NCBI RefSeq assembly: GCF_030546935.1
Contig: NZ_JAUOPH010000007.1
Location: 62,001-126,000 of the forward strand
Direction of reading: 5' to 3'
DNA length: 64,000 nt
Source of the DNA: Marinobacter sp. 2_MG-2023
GTDB lineage: Bacteria; Pseudomonadota; Gammaproteobacteria; Pseudomonadales; Oleiphilaceae
The notes beneath the pieces are model-generated. The model saw only the letters and a program-made list of their open reading frames with translations. It was not told the origin of the DNA and searched no databases. A program made the position numbers and the translations under genes. The stretch's first letter is position 1; the number at the start of each line of letters is the position of its first letter. Below are positions 1 through 7,600 of this stretch, piece by piece.

Positions 1-130
1 GGTTCCAGTGGCAGGTGATAAATCCGGGAGCAGACAACGTACACTTGTTCTGAAACCACGGGAACCGGCTTGAAGCGAAAGCCTGTAAAACAGTTCCTCA
101 AGTGATTGCAGCGAGAAGACCAAGGGCATA
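1..130. other. Left edge, unresolved gene end and cpdA leader
   Basis: No complete gene is visible. Frame 2 is open from the window edge to a TGA at 71-73 and frame 3 to a TGA at 51-53, so the tail of an upstream rightward gene may end here. In many gammaproteobacteria nudF and a DUF1249 gene precede cpdA, but neither short tail looks like a DUF1249 C-terminus that I recognise. The stretch just before cpdA contains a weak purine-rich ribosome site (AGAAGACCAAGG). Confidence 0.3.
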
Positions 131-937
131 ATGACTCCAAAGGTAACAACCCGTCCGCTTCGGGTACTGCAGTTAACGGATCCGCACCTGATGTCCAGTG
201 CCGATGGCGCGTTGCTGGGTGTGAATACCCGTGACAGTCTCGATGCCGTTATTGCTGAGGTGCTCAGATCCCATGGGCAGCCGGACCTGATCCTCGCCAC
301 CGGCGACCTTGCTCAGGATGGCTCGGAAGACGCGTACCGTGATTTTGGTGACCGGCTTGCTGCGTTCAGCTGTGATTCGGCATGGATCGCAGGTAATCAT
401 GATCATGCGACACGCCTGAATACAATTGCAGCGAACTATGGCGCGGATCACCGGCATATTGTCCAGGGCGGCTGGCAATTCATTATGTTGGACTCGTCCG
501 TGCCCGGGAAAGTATTTGGAGAGCTTGCCGAATCCGAGCTGGAGTTTCTGGCACAAACGCTGGAGCAGCACCCGTGCTTGCCGGCTCTTGTCACCTTGCA
601 TCACCACCCGGTGGATATTGGTGCTGAATGGATGAAAGAAATCGGCCTCAGGAATCGTGAAGAATTCTGGAAAGTGGTTGATCGTTTCCCGCAAGTTAAA
701 ATAGTGCTGTGGGGCCATGTTCACCAGACCCATGAGCAACAGAGAAATGGCGTGCAGCTACTGGCGACGCCTTCCACCTGTATTCAGTTCACTTCCGGTT
801 CCCGCAAGTTCTCGGTTGAGGATCAGGCTCCGGGATATCGCTGGTTCGAGTTCCAGGCCTCCGGCAGTTTCACAACGGAAGTTTGCCGGGCCCTGGATTT
901 CGAGTTTGAACTCGATCAGAACAGCTCCGGTTACTGA
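131..937 (+). CDS. cpdA: 3',5'-cyclic-AMP phosphodiesterase CpdA
   Basis: This is a 268-residue cytoplasmic metallophosphoesterase that hydrolyses cAMP to AMP and so lowers CRP/Vfr-type signalling. The calcineurin-like metal-binding motifs are all present: DPH (D17, H19), GD (D59), GNHD (88-91) followed by H92, and GHVH (195-198). Length fits the family (about 260-275). In related bacteria cpdA follows nudF and a DUF1249 gene. Here its stop codon overlaps the end of the convergent metE gene by 7 bp, so there is no room for a separate terminator between the two. Confidence 0.93.
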   Translation: MTPKVTTRPLRVLQLTDPHLMSSADGALLGVNTRDSLDAVIAEVLRSHGQPDLILATGDLAQDGSEDAYRDFGDRLAAFSCDSAWIAGNHDHATRLNTIAANYGADHRHIVQGGWQFIMLDSSVPGKVFGELAESELEFLAQTLEQHPCLPALVTLHHHPVDIGAEWMKEIGLRNREEFWKVVDRFPQVKIVLWGHVHQTHEQQRNGVQLLATPSTCIQFTSGSRKFSVEDQAPGYRWFEFQASGSFTTEVCRALDFEFELDQNSSGY

Positions 938-3252
938 GTCGTTTCTGCAAGCTCTGTTGCCATGACCTCTTTGCCCTTGTTTTGCGTCCGCAGCCCACGT
1001 GCTGCTGCCACCATGGCTTTGAGTGCTGGAATTACTTCCTCCCAGCGACGGGTTTTTAGGCCGCAATCCGGGTTGACCCATAGACGTTCCGCCGGAATCC
1101 GCTCCGCAGCCTTTTCCATTAGATTTGTAACCTGCTCCGTTTGCGGGATGTTTGGTGAGTGGATGTCGTAGACCCCCGGGCCGATATCATTGGGATACTC
1201 GAAGCCCTTGAACGCATCAAGCAGTTCCATAGCCGAGCGTGACGTTTCTATGGTAATGACATCCGCATCCATGCGGGCGATGGCGCCAATGATGTCATTG
1301 AACTCCGAATAACACATGTGGGTGTGAATCTGGGTATCGTCCCGCACGCCGTTTGCGCTGATGCGGAACGCCTCTATGGCCCACTCAAGATAGGCGTTCC
1401 AGTCTGATTCACGTAACGGCAAGCCTTCGCGCAAGGCGGCCTCATCTATCTGGATAATCCCTACGCCTGATTTTTCCAGGTCCTGCACTTCTTCACGCAC
1501 GGCCAAAGCCAACTGCAAGCAAGTGTCTCTGCGCGGCTGATCGTCGCGCACGAACGACCAGTTCAGAATGGTTACGGGGCCGGTAAGCATGCCTTTCATG
1601 GGCTTGTCCGTCAGGGACTGGGCGTAGTTGATCCAGTCTACAGTCATGGCGTTAGGGCGGGAGATGTCACCAAATAGAATCGGAGGTTTCACGCAACGGG
1701 AACCGTAGGATTGCACCCAGCCAAAACGGCTGAAAACATAGCCCTCGAGTTGCTCGCCGAAATACTCCACCATGTCGTTACGTTCGGCTTCGCCGTGTAC
1801 CAGTACGTCCAGTCCAAGCGCCTCCTGTTGCTTAACACAGTAGGCGATTTCTTCATGAATTCGCGCGGTGTAATCCTGCTGGCCCAGGTTGCCTAGACGG
1901 AACTCTTTGCGTACCTCACGGATTTCTGGTGTTTGGGGAAAAGAGCCAATGGTGGTCGTTGGGTAGGCTGGCAGTTGAAATCGTTCTTTCTGCAGCCGGG
2001 CGCGGGTGCTGAACGGGCTCTTGCGCTGGCCATACCCCGGTGTAACAGCCGACAGGGCCTTGGTAACAGCCGGGTTGTGAACCCGTGGTGACTGGCTGCG
2101 GTTTTCGATGGCTTTCTGGTTGGTCTCGAGTTCTTTTGCGACAGATTCACGGCCATTATCCAGAGCCTTCGCCAGTATGCTCAATTCCTGCAGCTTTTGG
2201 CGCGCGAAGGCCAACCAGTTGCGGACTTCAGGGTCCAGTGTGGTTTCACTTTCCAGGTCAACGGGTACATGTAGAAGAGAGCATGAGGGGGCGAGCCAGA
2301 GGCGTTCGGCCAGCTTTTCTTTTAATGGCTCCAGCAGGTCGAGTGTGGCGTTCAGGTCGGTTTTCCAAATATTCCGGCCATTGATAACACCGAGAGAAAG
2401 CACTTTATGGACCGGTAGCCAGTCAGCCAGCCGGGATACTTCGCTCCGGGCGCGGATCGCATCCAGATGAATGCCCGCCACAGGCAGTTCACAGGCAAGT
2501 TGCAGGTTCTCCCTTAGTTCTCCGAAATAGGTTGTCAGCAGCAGCTTCACTGGCGCTGTTTTCAACTCGTGATACGCAAGTATAAACGCGTGTCGCCAGT
2601 TCGCATCGAGTTCGGTGACCAGTGCTGGCTCATCAATTTGCACCCATTCGGCACCTTGTGCAGCAAGCTTTGCCAGTAGCTCGGCGTATACCGGCAGTAG
2701 CTTGTTCAGAAGATTCAGGCGATCGGAGTCGTCTTTGGCTTTGCCGAGCCAGAGATAGGTAACCGGGCCGATGATGACCGGTTTGGCGCTCACACCCTGC
2801 GTTCGCGCTTCGGCTAGTTGGTCCAGAATGCGTTCCGCGTTCAGGCTAAAGCTAGTATCAGCGCTGAACTCCGGCACTATGTAGTGATAGTTGGTGTCGA
2901 ACCATTTTGTCATTTCCCCTGCATGCACACTGCAGCAGGTGCTGTCGCTTGGGGAGCGGCCCCGGGCCACACGAAAATATTCATCCAGCGCGGAGCCGTC
3001 ATAGGCGCGGGCTCTTTCCGGTAAATTTCCGAGCGTGACTGTCATGTCCAGTACCTGATCGTACAGCGAAAAATCGCCCACAGGCGCAAGAGCAAGCCCT
3101 GACTGTTCTTGCCAGTTCTGCGCTCGCAGCCCGGCGGCCGTTTTTTGCAAGGCCTGTTCGCTGGCTTTGCCGTGCCATAACGATTCCAGGGCAAATTTGA
3201 GTTCACGACGGGGGCCGATGCGGGGGTAGCCAAGGTTATGGGTGGTAGTCAT
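931..3252 (-). CDS. metE: Cobalamin-independent methionine synthase MetE
   Basis: It transfers the methyl group of 5-methyltetrahydropteroyl-triglutamate to homocysteine, the last step of methionine synthesis, without vitamin B12. The protein is 773 residues with the duplicated MetE barrel. The zinc ligands are visible as H645 and C647 (in THMC) and C730 (in NPDCGLK), each four residues beyond the E. coli numbering. An ATG four codons upstream (3264) is in frame, but GGAG lies 6 nt before the ATG at 3252 and the sequence [13 protein letters not shown] matches the usual N-terminus, so I take the inner start. It is divergent from metR, its expected activator. No methionine riboswitch is apparent in the short leader. 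Confidence 0.96.
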   Translation of the reverse strand: MTTTHNLGYPRIGPRRELKFALESLWHGKASEQALQKTAAGLRAQNWQEQSGLALAPVGDFSLYDQVLDMTVTLGNLPERARAYDGSALDEYFRVARGRSPSDSTCCSVHAGEMTKWFDTNYHYIVPEFSADTSFSLNAERILDQLAEARTQGVSAKPVIIGPVTYLWLGKAKDDSDRLNLLNKLLPVYAELLAKLAAQGAEWVQIDEPALVTELDANWRHAFILAYHELKTAPVKLLLTTYFGELRENLQLACELPVAGIHLDAIRARSEVSRLADWLPVHKVLSLGVINGRNIWKTDLNATLDLLEPLKEKLAERLWLAPSCSLLHVPVDLESETTLDPEVRNWLAFARQKLQELSILAKALDNGRESVAKELETNQKAIENRSQSPRVHNPAVTKALSAVTPGYGQRKSPFSTRARLQKERFQLPAYPTTTIGSFPQTPEIREVRKEFRLGNLGQQDYTARIHEEIAYCVKQQEALGLDVLVHGEAERNDMVEYFGEQLEGYVFSRFGWVQSYGSRCVKPPILFGDISRPNAMTVDWINYAQSLTDKPMKGMLTGPVTILNWSFVRDDQPRRDTCLQLALAVREEVQDLEKSGVGIIQIDEAALREGLPLRESDWNAYLEWAIEAFRISANGVRDDTQIHTHMCYSEFNDIIGAIARMDADVITIETSRSAMELLDAFKGFEYPNDIGPGVYDIHSPNIPQTEQVTNLMEKAAERIPAERLWVNPDCGLKTRRWEEVIPALKAMVAAARGLRTQNKGKEVMATELAETTQ

Positions 3253-3316
3253 CCGGAACTCCATTTGTAGGTGTCAGGTTGTTAGCAGCAGCGGCAAGAT
3301 TAGCGTTCCGGATTAA

Positions 3317-3339
3317 TGAATAATAATGGTATTATTTCA
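3317..3339. promoter_or_regulatory. Candidate MetR operator between metE and metR
   Basis: An AT-rich imperfect palindrome reads TGAATAATA, a 4-bp centre, then TATTATTTCA. Its outer halves, TGAA and TTCA, are those of the LysR-type MetR box. It sits 64 bp upstream of the metE start and about 32 bp upstream of the metR start, so a protein bound here could act on both. Binding by MetR is inferred from the position and the symmetry. Confidence 0.6.
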
Positions 3340-3371
3340 GGCTTCCATTAATTCTACTCATGGTTGGCAGA

Positions 3372-4262
3372 ATGATTGAACGTAGCCACCTGGAAGTGCT
3401 CCGGGCTGTTGAAGCAGAAGGGTCTCTCACTGCAGCGGCCAACTGCCTCCATGTGACGCAGTCAGCTCTCAGCCACTCGATTCGTAAACTCGAGCACCAG
3501 CTGGGGACTCCCCTTTGGTTAAGAGAAGGGCGCCAGCTCCGGCTGACTCAGGCTGGTAGTCACCTGCTGGCGCTGGCGAATCGCTTGTTGCCCCAGTTTG
3601 AGCATGCGGAGATGCTTATCGGTCAGTTCGCCAGAGGACAGGCCGGCACCCTTCGTATAGGCATGGAATGCCACCCTTGCTACCAATGGTTGCTGAAGGT
3701 TGTTGGCCCTTATCTCGAGCAATGGCCCGCGGTAGACGTGGATGTAAAACAGAAATTCCAGTTCGGGGGTATTGGCGCGCTGTTCGGCCACGACATCGAC
3801 ATGCTGGTAACTCCCGACCCGCTGCACCGGCCCGGCCTGGTATTCGAACCTGTTTTTGATTACGAACAGGTTCTGGTGGTTGCAGCTAATCACCGGTTGG
3901 CAGGCAAACCCTGGGCTGAGGCGGTGGATCTGGAGCCGGAAACTCTGATTACTTACCCGGTGGCAATCGAGCGGCTGGATGTATTCAATCATTTATTGGT
4001 TCCCGCAAACCTGCGCCCGGCCCGTCACAAAACCATTGAGACCACGGATATCATGCTGCAAATGGTTGCCGCTGGACGCGGAGTGGCAGCGTTACCCCGC
4101 TGGCTGGTGCACGAATATAGTGATCGATTGGGGGTGGTTCCTGTAAAAATTGGAAAAGAAGGGATTTCCAAGCAGATTTATCTGGGCTGTCGTGAGCGAG
4201 ATGTCGGGGTACAATATCTGGATTCATTTATGCAGTTGGCGAGAGAGGTTAGCTGGCGCTAA
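3372..4262 (+). CDS. metR: LysR-type regulator MetR
   Basis: A 296-residue homocysteine-responsive LysR-family regulator that usually activates metE. The N-terminal winged helix-turn-helix (GSLTAAANCLHVTQSALSHS) and the substrate domain are close to E. coli MetR, including ECHPCYQWL, MLVTPDPLHRPGL and YPVAIERLDVF. An ATG at 3360 is in frame four codons upstream, but the MetR family starts with MIE, so 3372 is preferred. The ribosome site is weak at either start. Its divergence from metE across a shared palindrome is the classical arrangement and suggests autoregulation. Confidence 0.93.
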   Translation: MIERSHLEVLRAVEAEGSLTAAANCLHVTQSALSHSIRKLEHQLGTPLWLREGRQLRLTQAGSHLLALANRLLPQFEHAEMLIGQFARGQAGTLRIGMECHPCYQWLLKVVGPYLEQWPAVDVDVKQKFQFGGIGALFGHDIDMLVTPDPLHRPGLVFEPVFDYEQVLVVAANHRLAGKPWAEAVDLEPETLITYPVAIERLDVFNHLLVPANLRPARHKTIETTDIMLQMVAAGRGVAALPRWLVHEYSDRLGVVPVKIGKEGISKQIYLGCRERDVGVQYLDSFMQLAREVSWR

Positions 4263-4307
4263 TCTCTTCGGTTACACTGCGCAAAAAATTTCTCAGGAAT
4301 TTCACTT

Positions 4308-4700
4308 ATGAGCGACACTCCCTCTGATCTCAAATACATCGATACTCACCAATGGGTGCGCGTGCACGCTGATGGCACAGCAACCGTCGGCATCACAGAC
4401 TTCGCCCAGGAGCAGTTAGGCGATGTGGTATATATCGGCGTGCCCGAGGTAGGTGAAACGGTTAACGGTGGTGAGGAGGCCGGAGTTGCTGAATCGGTTA
4501 AATCGGCCTCCGACGTGTTCAGCCCGGTAACGGGAGAGGTTCTCGAGATTAACGACGCTCTTGAAGACGAGCCGGAAAAGGTCAACGAAGACCCTTACGG
4601 CGACGGCTGGTTGTTCAAAGTGAAGCTGGCTGATGAAGGTGAGATTGATGGCCTGATGGATGCTGTGGCTTATGCGGAGCATGTAGCGGCTGCTGAGTAA
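4308..4700 (+). CDS. gcvH: Glycine cleavage system H protein
   Basis: A 130-residue lipoyl carrier that shuttles the aminomethyl intermediate between the P, T and L proteins of the glycine cleavage system. The lipoylated lysine is K65 in AESVKSASD, and the [15 protein letters not shown] and [12 protein letters not shown] segments are typical. It stands alone here: neither gcvT nor gcvP adjoins it, so the partner proteins must be encoded elsewhere. It follows metR by 45 bp and may be read from a promoter inside or after metR. Confidence 0.95.
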   Translation: MSDTPSDLKYIDTHQWVRVHADGTATVGITDFAQEQLGDVVYIGVPEVGETVNGGEEAGVAESVKSASDVFSPVTGEVLEINDALEDEPEKVNEDPYGDGWLFKVKLADEGEIDGLMDAVAYAEHVAAAE

Positions 4701-4713
4701 GCCGATCAGGGAT

Positions 4714-4901
4714 CGTCGGGCACAGCTTTCCAAAACTGTGCGGAGCCATGGGTGAAGAGCGAGAAACTCTTCACGGGCTGGCCAAGGACGGCCAGCCCAG
4801 GACTCTCACTGCGACGCAGGAGCAATAAGCAGTGAGAGGCGGAGCCCAAGCGCCACATGGATGTGCCGCAAGGAGCGTGTTTTGAAAAGCTGTGCCCGAC
4901 G
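4714..4901. repeat. Intergenic inverted-repeat element, copy 1
   Basis: The outer arms (4714-4736 and 4879-4901) are 23 bp and complementary at 22 positions; their core is GGGCACAGCTTTCC followed by AAAAC. Inside are three further hairpins: GAAGAG/CTCTTC near 4755, GGGCTGGCC/GGCCAGCCC near 4775-4798, and CTCTCACTGC/GCAGTGAGAG near 4803-4838. The flanking bases resemble a second copy at 13300-13408 in the opposite orientation. It fills most of the 283-bp gcvH-rlmI gap and contains no credible gene. Confidence 0.8.
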
Positions 4902-4983
4902 GTTCCATACTCCCGGCTCAGGTGCGCCCACACTTCCTTCATGTATAATCCCCGCCCTGAATTCCTTTCCCTAGGTGGTCGCA

Positions 4984-6180
4984 ATGAATTTCCCGGTTTT
5001 ATATCTACGCAAAGGCGCGGAACGCAGGCTTCGCGCAGGCCACCTTTGGGTTTATAGCAACGAAGTCGACACCCGGCGATCACCGCTGGCTGCCTTTGAA
5101 GCCGGTGCCCAGGCTGAACTGAGAGCCTCCAATGACAAGCCGCTCGGTGTTGTGTTCGTGAACCCGCACGCCCTCATCTGTGGCCGTTTAATCAGCCGCG
5201 ATGCGGCGCAGGGTATGACGCCGAACCGACTGACTCAGCGAATGGAAACGGCGCTGGCATTGCGAGAGCGGCTGTTTGACAAGCCGTTCTATCGCTGGGT
5301 ATTTGGCGACAGTGACGGACTGTCCGGGCTGGTAGTGGATCGGTTTGGCGATACTGTAGTCGTGCAAATCTCCACTGCCGGCATGGAGCAGATGAAAGAA
5401 TCGATTATCAGGGCGATTCAGCGCCTGGCGCACCCGAAGGCTATTATCCTCAAGAACGATGGCAAGATGCGCTCAGTCGAAGGGTTGGGCTCCTACGTTG
5501 AGCAGGCGCACGGCCCTGAGGCAGAGCTCCTTCAAGTAGAGGAAAACGGTGTTCGCTTTGAGGTGCCCCTCGAAGGCGGCCAAAAAACGGGCTGGTTCTA
5601 CGATCACAGGATGAACCGCCAGCGCCTTCAGGCCTATGCACCGGGCAAAAGGGTGCTGGATGTGTTCAGTTACGTGGGCGGTTGGGGGATTCAGGCTGCG
5701 TGCGCTGGTGCAACCCAGGTTACCTGCGTGGACAGTTCCGCAGGAGCCATTGATTCGGTTCATCACAATGCGAACCTCAACGGTCTGGATAACGTCGAAA
5801 CCATTGAGGGCGATGCGTTCGAGGCGCTGAAAGCGCTGGCAGATGAGAAAGAGAAATACGATATCGTTGTACTTGATCCGCCCGCACTTATTCCCCGCCG
5901 GAGGGACCAGAAAGCTGGTGAACAGGCTTATGCGCGATTGAATCAGCTAGGGCTGCGACTGCTGGAGCGAGATGGCGTATTGGTTTCTGCTTCCTGTTCC
6001 ATGCACCTCTCTCAAGAGAAGCTGGTTGATATTATCCGTGGCAGCGGCCGCAAGATTGATCGGTTCGTCCAGCTTCTCGAGCAGGGGCATCAAGCGCCTG
6101 ATCACCCGATTATTCCGGGAATTCCGGAGACGGACTACATCAAATCCTGCTTTGTTCGCTCACTGACCGGCTTTATGTGA
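4984..6180 (+). CDS. rlmI: 23S rRNA m5C1962 methyltransferase RlmI
   Basis: A 398-residue S-adenosylmethionine-dependent rRNA methyltransferase that modifies C1962 of 23S rRNA (E. coli numbering). An N-terminal PUA domain is followed by the RlmI/RlmK-type Rossmann domain, with VLDVFSYVGGWGIQA as the SAM loop, VVLDPPAL as motif IV and SASCSMHL carrying the catalytic-type cysteine. A GTG at 4975 is in frame, but TAGGTGG ends about 6 nt before the ATG at 4984, which gives the usual length (E. coli RlmI has 396 residues). A TATAAT box lies at 4944-4949 but has no good -35 partner. Confidence 0.92.
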   Translation: MNFPVLYLRKGAERRLRAGHLWVYSNEVDTRRSPLAAFEAGAQAELRASNDKPLGVVFVNPHALICGRLISRDAAQGMTPNRLTQRMETALALRERLFDKPFYRWVFGDSDGLSGLVVDRFGDTVVVQISTAGMEQMKESIIRAIQRLAHPKAIILKNDGKMRSVEGLGSYVEQAHGPEAELLQVEENGVRFEVPLEGGQKTGWFYDHRMNRQRLQAYAPGKRVLDVFSYVGGWGIQAACAGATQVTCVDSSAGAIDSVHHNANLNGLDNVETIEGDAFEALKALADEKEKYDIVVLDPPALIPRRRDQKAGEQAYARLNQLGLRLLERDGVLVSASCSMHLSQEKLVDIIRGSGRKIDRFVQLLEQGHQAPDHPIIPGIPETDYIKSCFVRSLTGFM

Positions 6181-6184
6181 AGGT

Positions 6185-6217
6185 GAGCGGGCCCCAAAAG
6201 CGGGGTCCACTCGTTTT
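6185..6217. terminator. Probable terminator between convergent rlmI and HAD gene
   Basis: GGGCCCC, a short AAAAGC loop and GGGGTCC form a 7-bp stem (one G-U pair on the plus strand), flanked by GAG/CTC and followed by a TTTT run. It lies a few bases after rlmI and before the end of the leftward phosphatase gene, so it could serve both. Confidence 0.5.
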
Positions 6218-6223
6218 CAGTGC

Positions 6224-6883
6224 TCATTCGTCGCGAAGCGTCATAACGCTCCACCCCTGACTTCTGGCGTACTTTTCCAGCCTCGGGTCCGGATCAACTG
6301 CAACCGGATTGGCGACTTTCTCGAGCAGTGGCAAGTCATTGTGTGAATCGCTGTAGAACCAGGCACCTTCAAGACTTTCGCCGTGAGCAGCCAGCCAATC
6401 GTTCAGCCTGTTGACCTTGCCTTCCTGGAAACTGGGAACGCCGGCAATCTCTCCGGTGTAGCAACCGTTGATCATTTCCGGCTCAGTGGCAATCAGGTGC
6501 TCAATGCCCAGGAGTTCCGCGATAGGTTCGGTTACGAACCGGTTGGTGGCTGTGATGATCATCAGGGTGTGGTCGCGCTCCCTGTGGCTTTCAAGAAGTT
6601 CACCGGCTTTTTTCAGCAGCATGGGGTGCACCTTCTTGTCCATGAAGATGGCTCGCCACTTCAGAAGCTCTTCCATGTTATGGACCGAAAGAGGCTGAAG
6701 CGCAAACTTGAGATAGTTCAGTATGTCCATCTCACCGTTCAGGTATTCCTGATAGAAGCGGTCGTTGGTCTTGCGATAAATCTCGGCATCAACGATACCT
6801 TCCTCCACAAGGAACTCACCCCAGGCGTGATCACTGTCACCGGCGAGCAGGGTATTGTCGAGATCAAAAATTGCTAGGGTCAA
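6224..6883 (-). CDS. SerB-like HAD-IB phosphatase (PA0335-type)
   Basis: A 219-residue HAD-superfamily IB hydrolase. Motif I is FDLDNT (nucleophile D7, acid/base D9), motif II is in MIITAT, the lysine of motif III is in GKVN, and motif IV is YSDSHNDLP. I chose a TTG start because GGAGGT lies 6 nt upstream of it and the protein then begins just before motif I, as family members do; the in-frame ATG at 6922 would add a 13-residue tail with no ribosome site. Pseudomonas has the same gene beside rppH and ptsP, and the P. aeruginosa homologue PA0335 has, as I recall, been reported as a histidinol-phosphate phosphatase. Substrate here is therefore inferred. Confidence 0.85.
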   Translation of the reverse strand: MTLAIFDLDNTLLAGDSDHAWGEFLVEEGIVDAEIYRKTNDRFYQEYLNGEMDILNYLKFALQPLSVHNMEELLKWRAIFMDKKVHPMLLKKAGELLESHRERDHTLMIITATNRFVTEPIAELLGIEHLIATEPEMINGCYTGEIAGVPSFQEGKVNRLNDWLAAHGESLEGAWFYSDSHNDLPLLEKVANPVAVDPDPRLEKYARSQGWSVMTLRDE

Positions 6884-7055
6884 GCGTTTACCTCCAGGGA
6901 CACAGGGCTTCGGGAAGGGCAATATCCTACCATGAGTGTCCGCGCACAGCTGCGTTTGCCGAAGCCTTGGGATTCTGTAAGAATGAGCGCAACTTGGAAA
7001 AATCCGACCGGTAAATATCTGACCGGTCTGCCGACTTTATTAAGAGGACTGTGCC

Positions 7056-7586
7056 GTGATCGATTCAGACGGTTTCAGACCCAACGTCGGAATCATTCTG
7101 GCCAACCACCGGGGAGAAGTTCTCTGGGCAAGGCGAATAGGGCAAGACTCCTGGCAGTTTCCCCAAGGCGGTATCAATACTGAAGAATCGCCGGAAGATG
7201 CGCTGTATCGGGAGCTTGGAGAGGAAGTTGGCCTGGGCGCCAATGATGTTGAAATCATCAGTTGTACCCGGGGCTGGCTGAGATACCGCCTTCCCCGAAG
7301 GATGGTACGGCATAACTCGCACCCCGTCTGTGTGGGCCAAAAACAGAAATGGTTCCTGCTGAGGATGTTATCGCCGGACGCGCAAGTACGCGTTGATGGC
7401 ACGGATTCACCGGAGTTCGATGGTTGGCAGTGGGTAAGCTACTGGTACCCGTTGGGCCAGGTGGTTTCCTTCAAGCGTGAAGTGTATCGACGTGCGCTGA
7501 GAGAGCTCGCGCCAAGGCTGTTCCATAACATGGAGCAGTGGCACCGGAGCGAGCATAACCGGCGTTTAAAGGAACAGGCGAAATGA
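7056..7586 (+). CDS. rppH: RNA 5'-pyrophosphohydrolase RppH
   Basis: A 176-residue Nudix hydrolase that removes pyrophosphate from the 5' triphosphate end of mRNA, starting 5'-dependent decay. The Nudix box runs from G38 to L60 with the REL-EE-G core (R52, E53, E56, E57). The N-terminal YRPNVGI-type motif appears as FRPNVGIIL. It starts at GTG with AAGAGG about 8 nt upstream. It is followed 14 bp later by ptsP, the same pair seen in enteric bacteria and Pseudomonas, and is probably co-transcribed with it. Confidence 0.94.
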   Translation: MIDSDGFRPNVGIILANHRGEVLWARRIGQDSWQFPQGGINTEESPEDALYRELGEEVGLGANDVEIISCTRGWLRYRLPRRMVRHNSHPVCVGQKQKWFLLRMLSPDAQVRVDGTDSPEFDGWQWVSYWYPLGQVVSFKREVYRRALRELAPRLFHNMEQWHRSEHNRRLKEQAK

Positions 7587-7600
7587 CGGACTGACACCCC

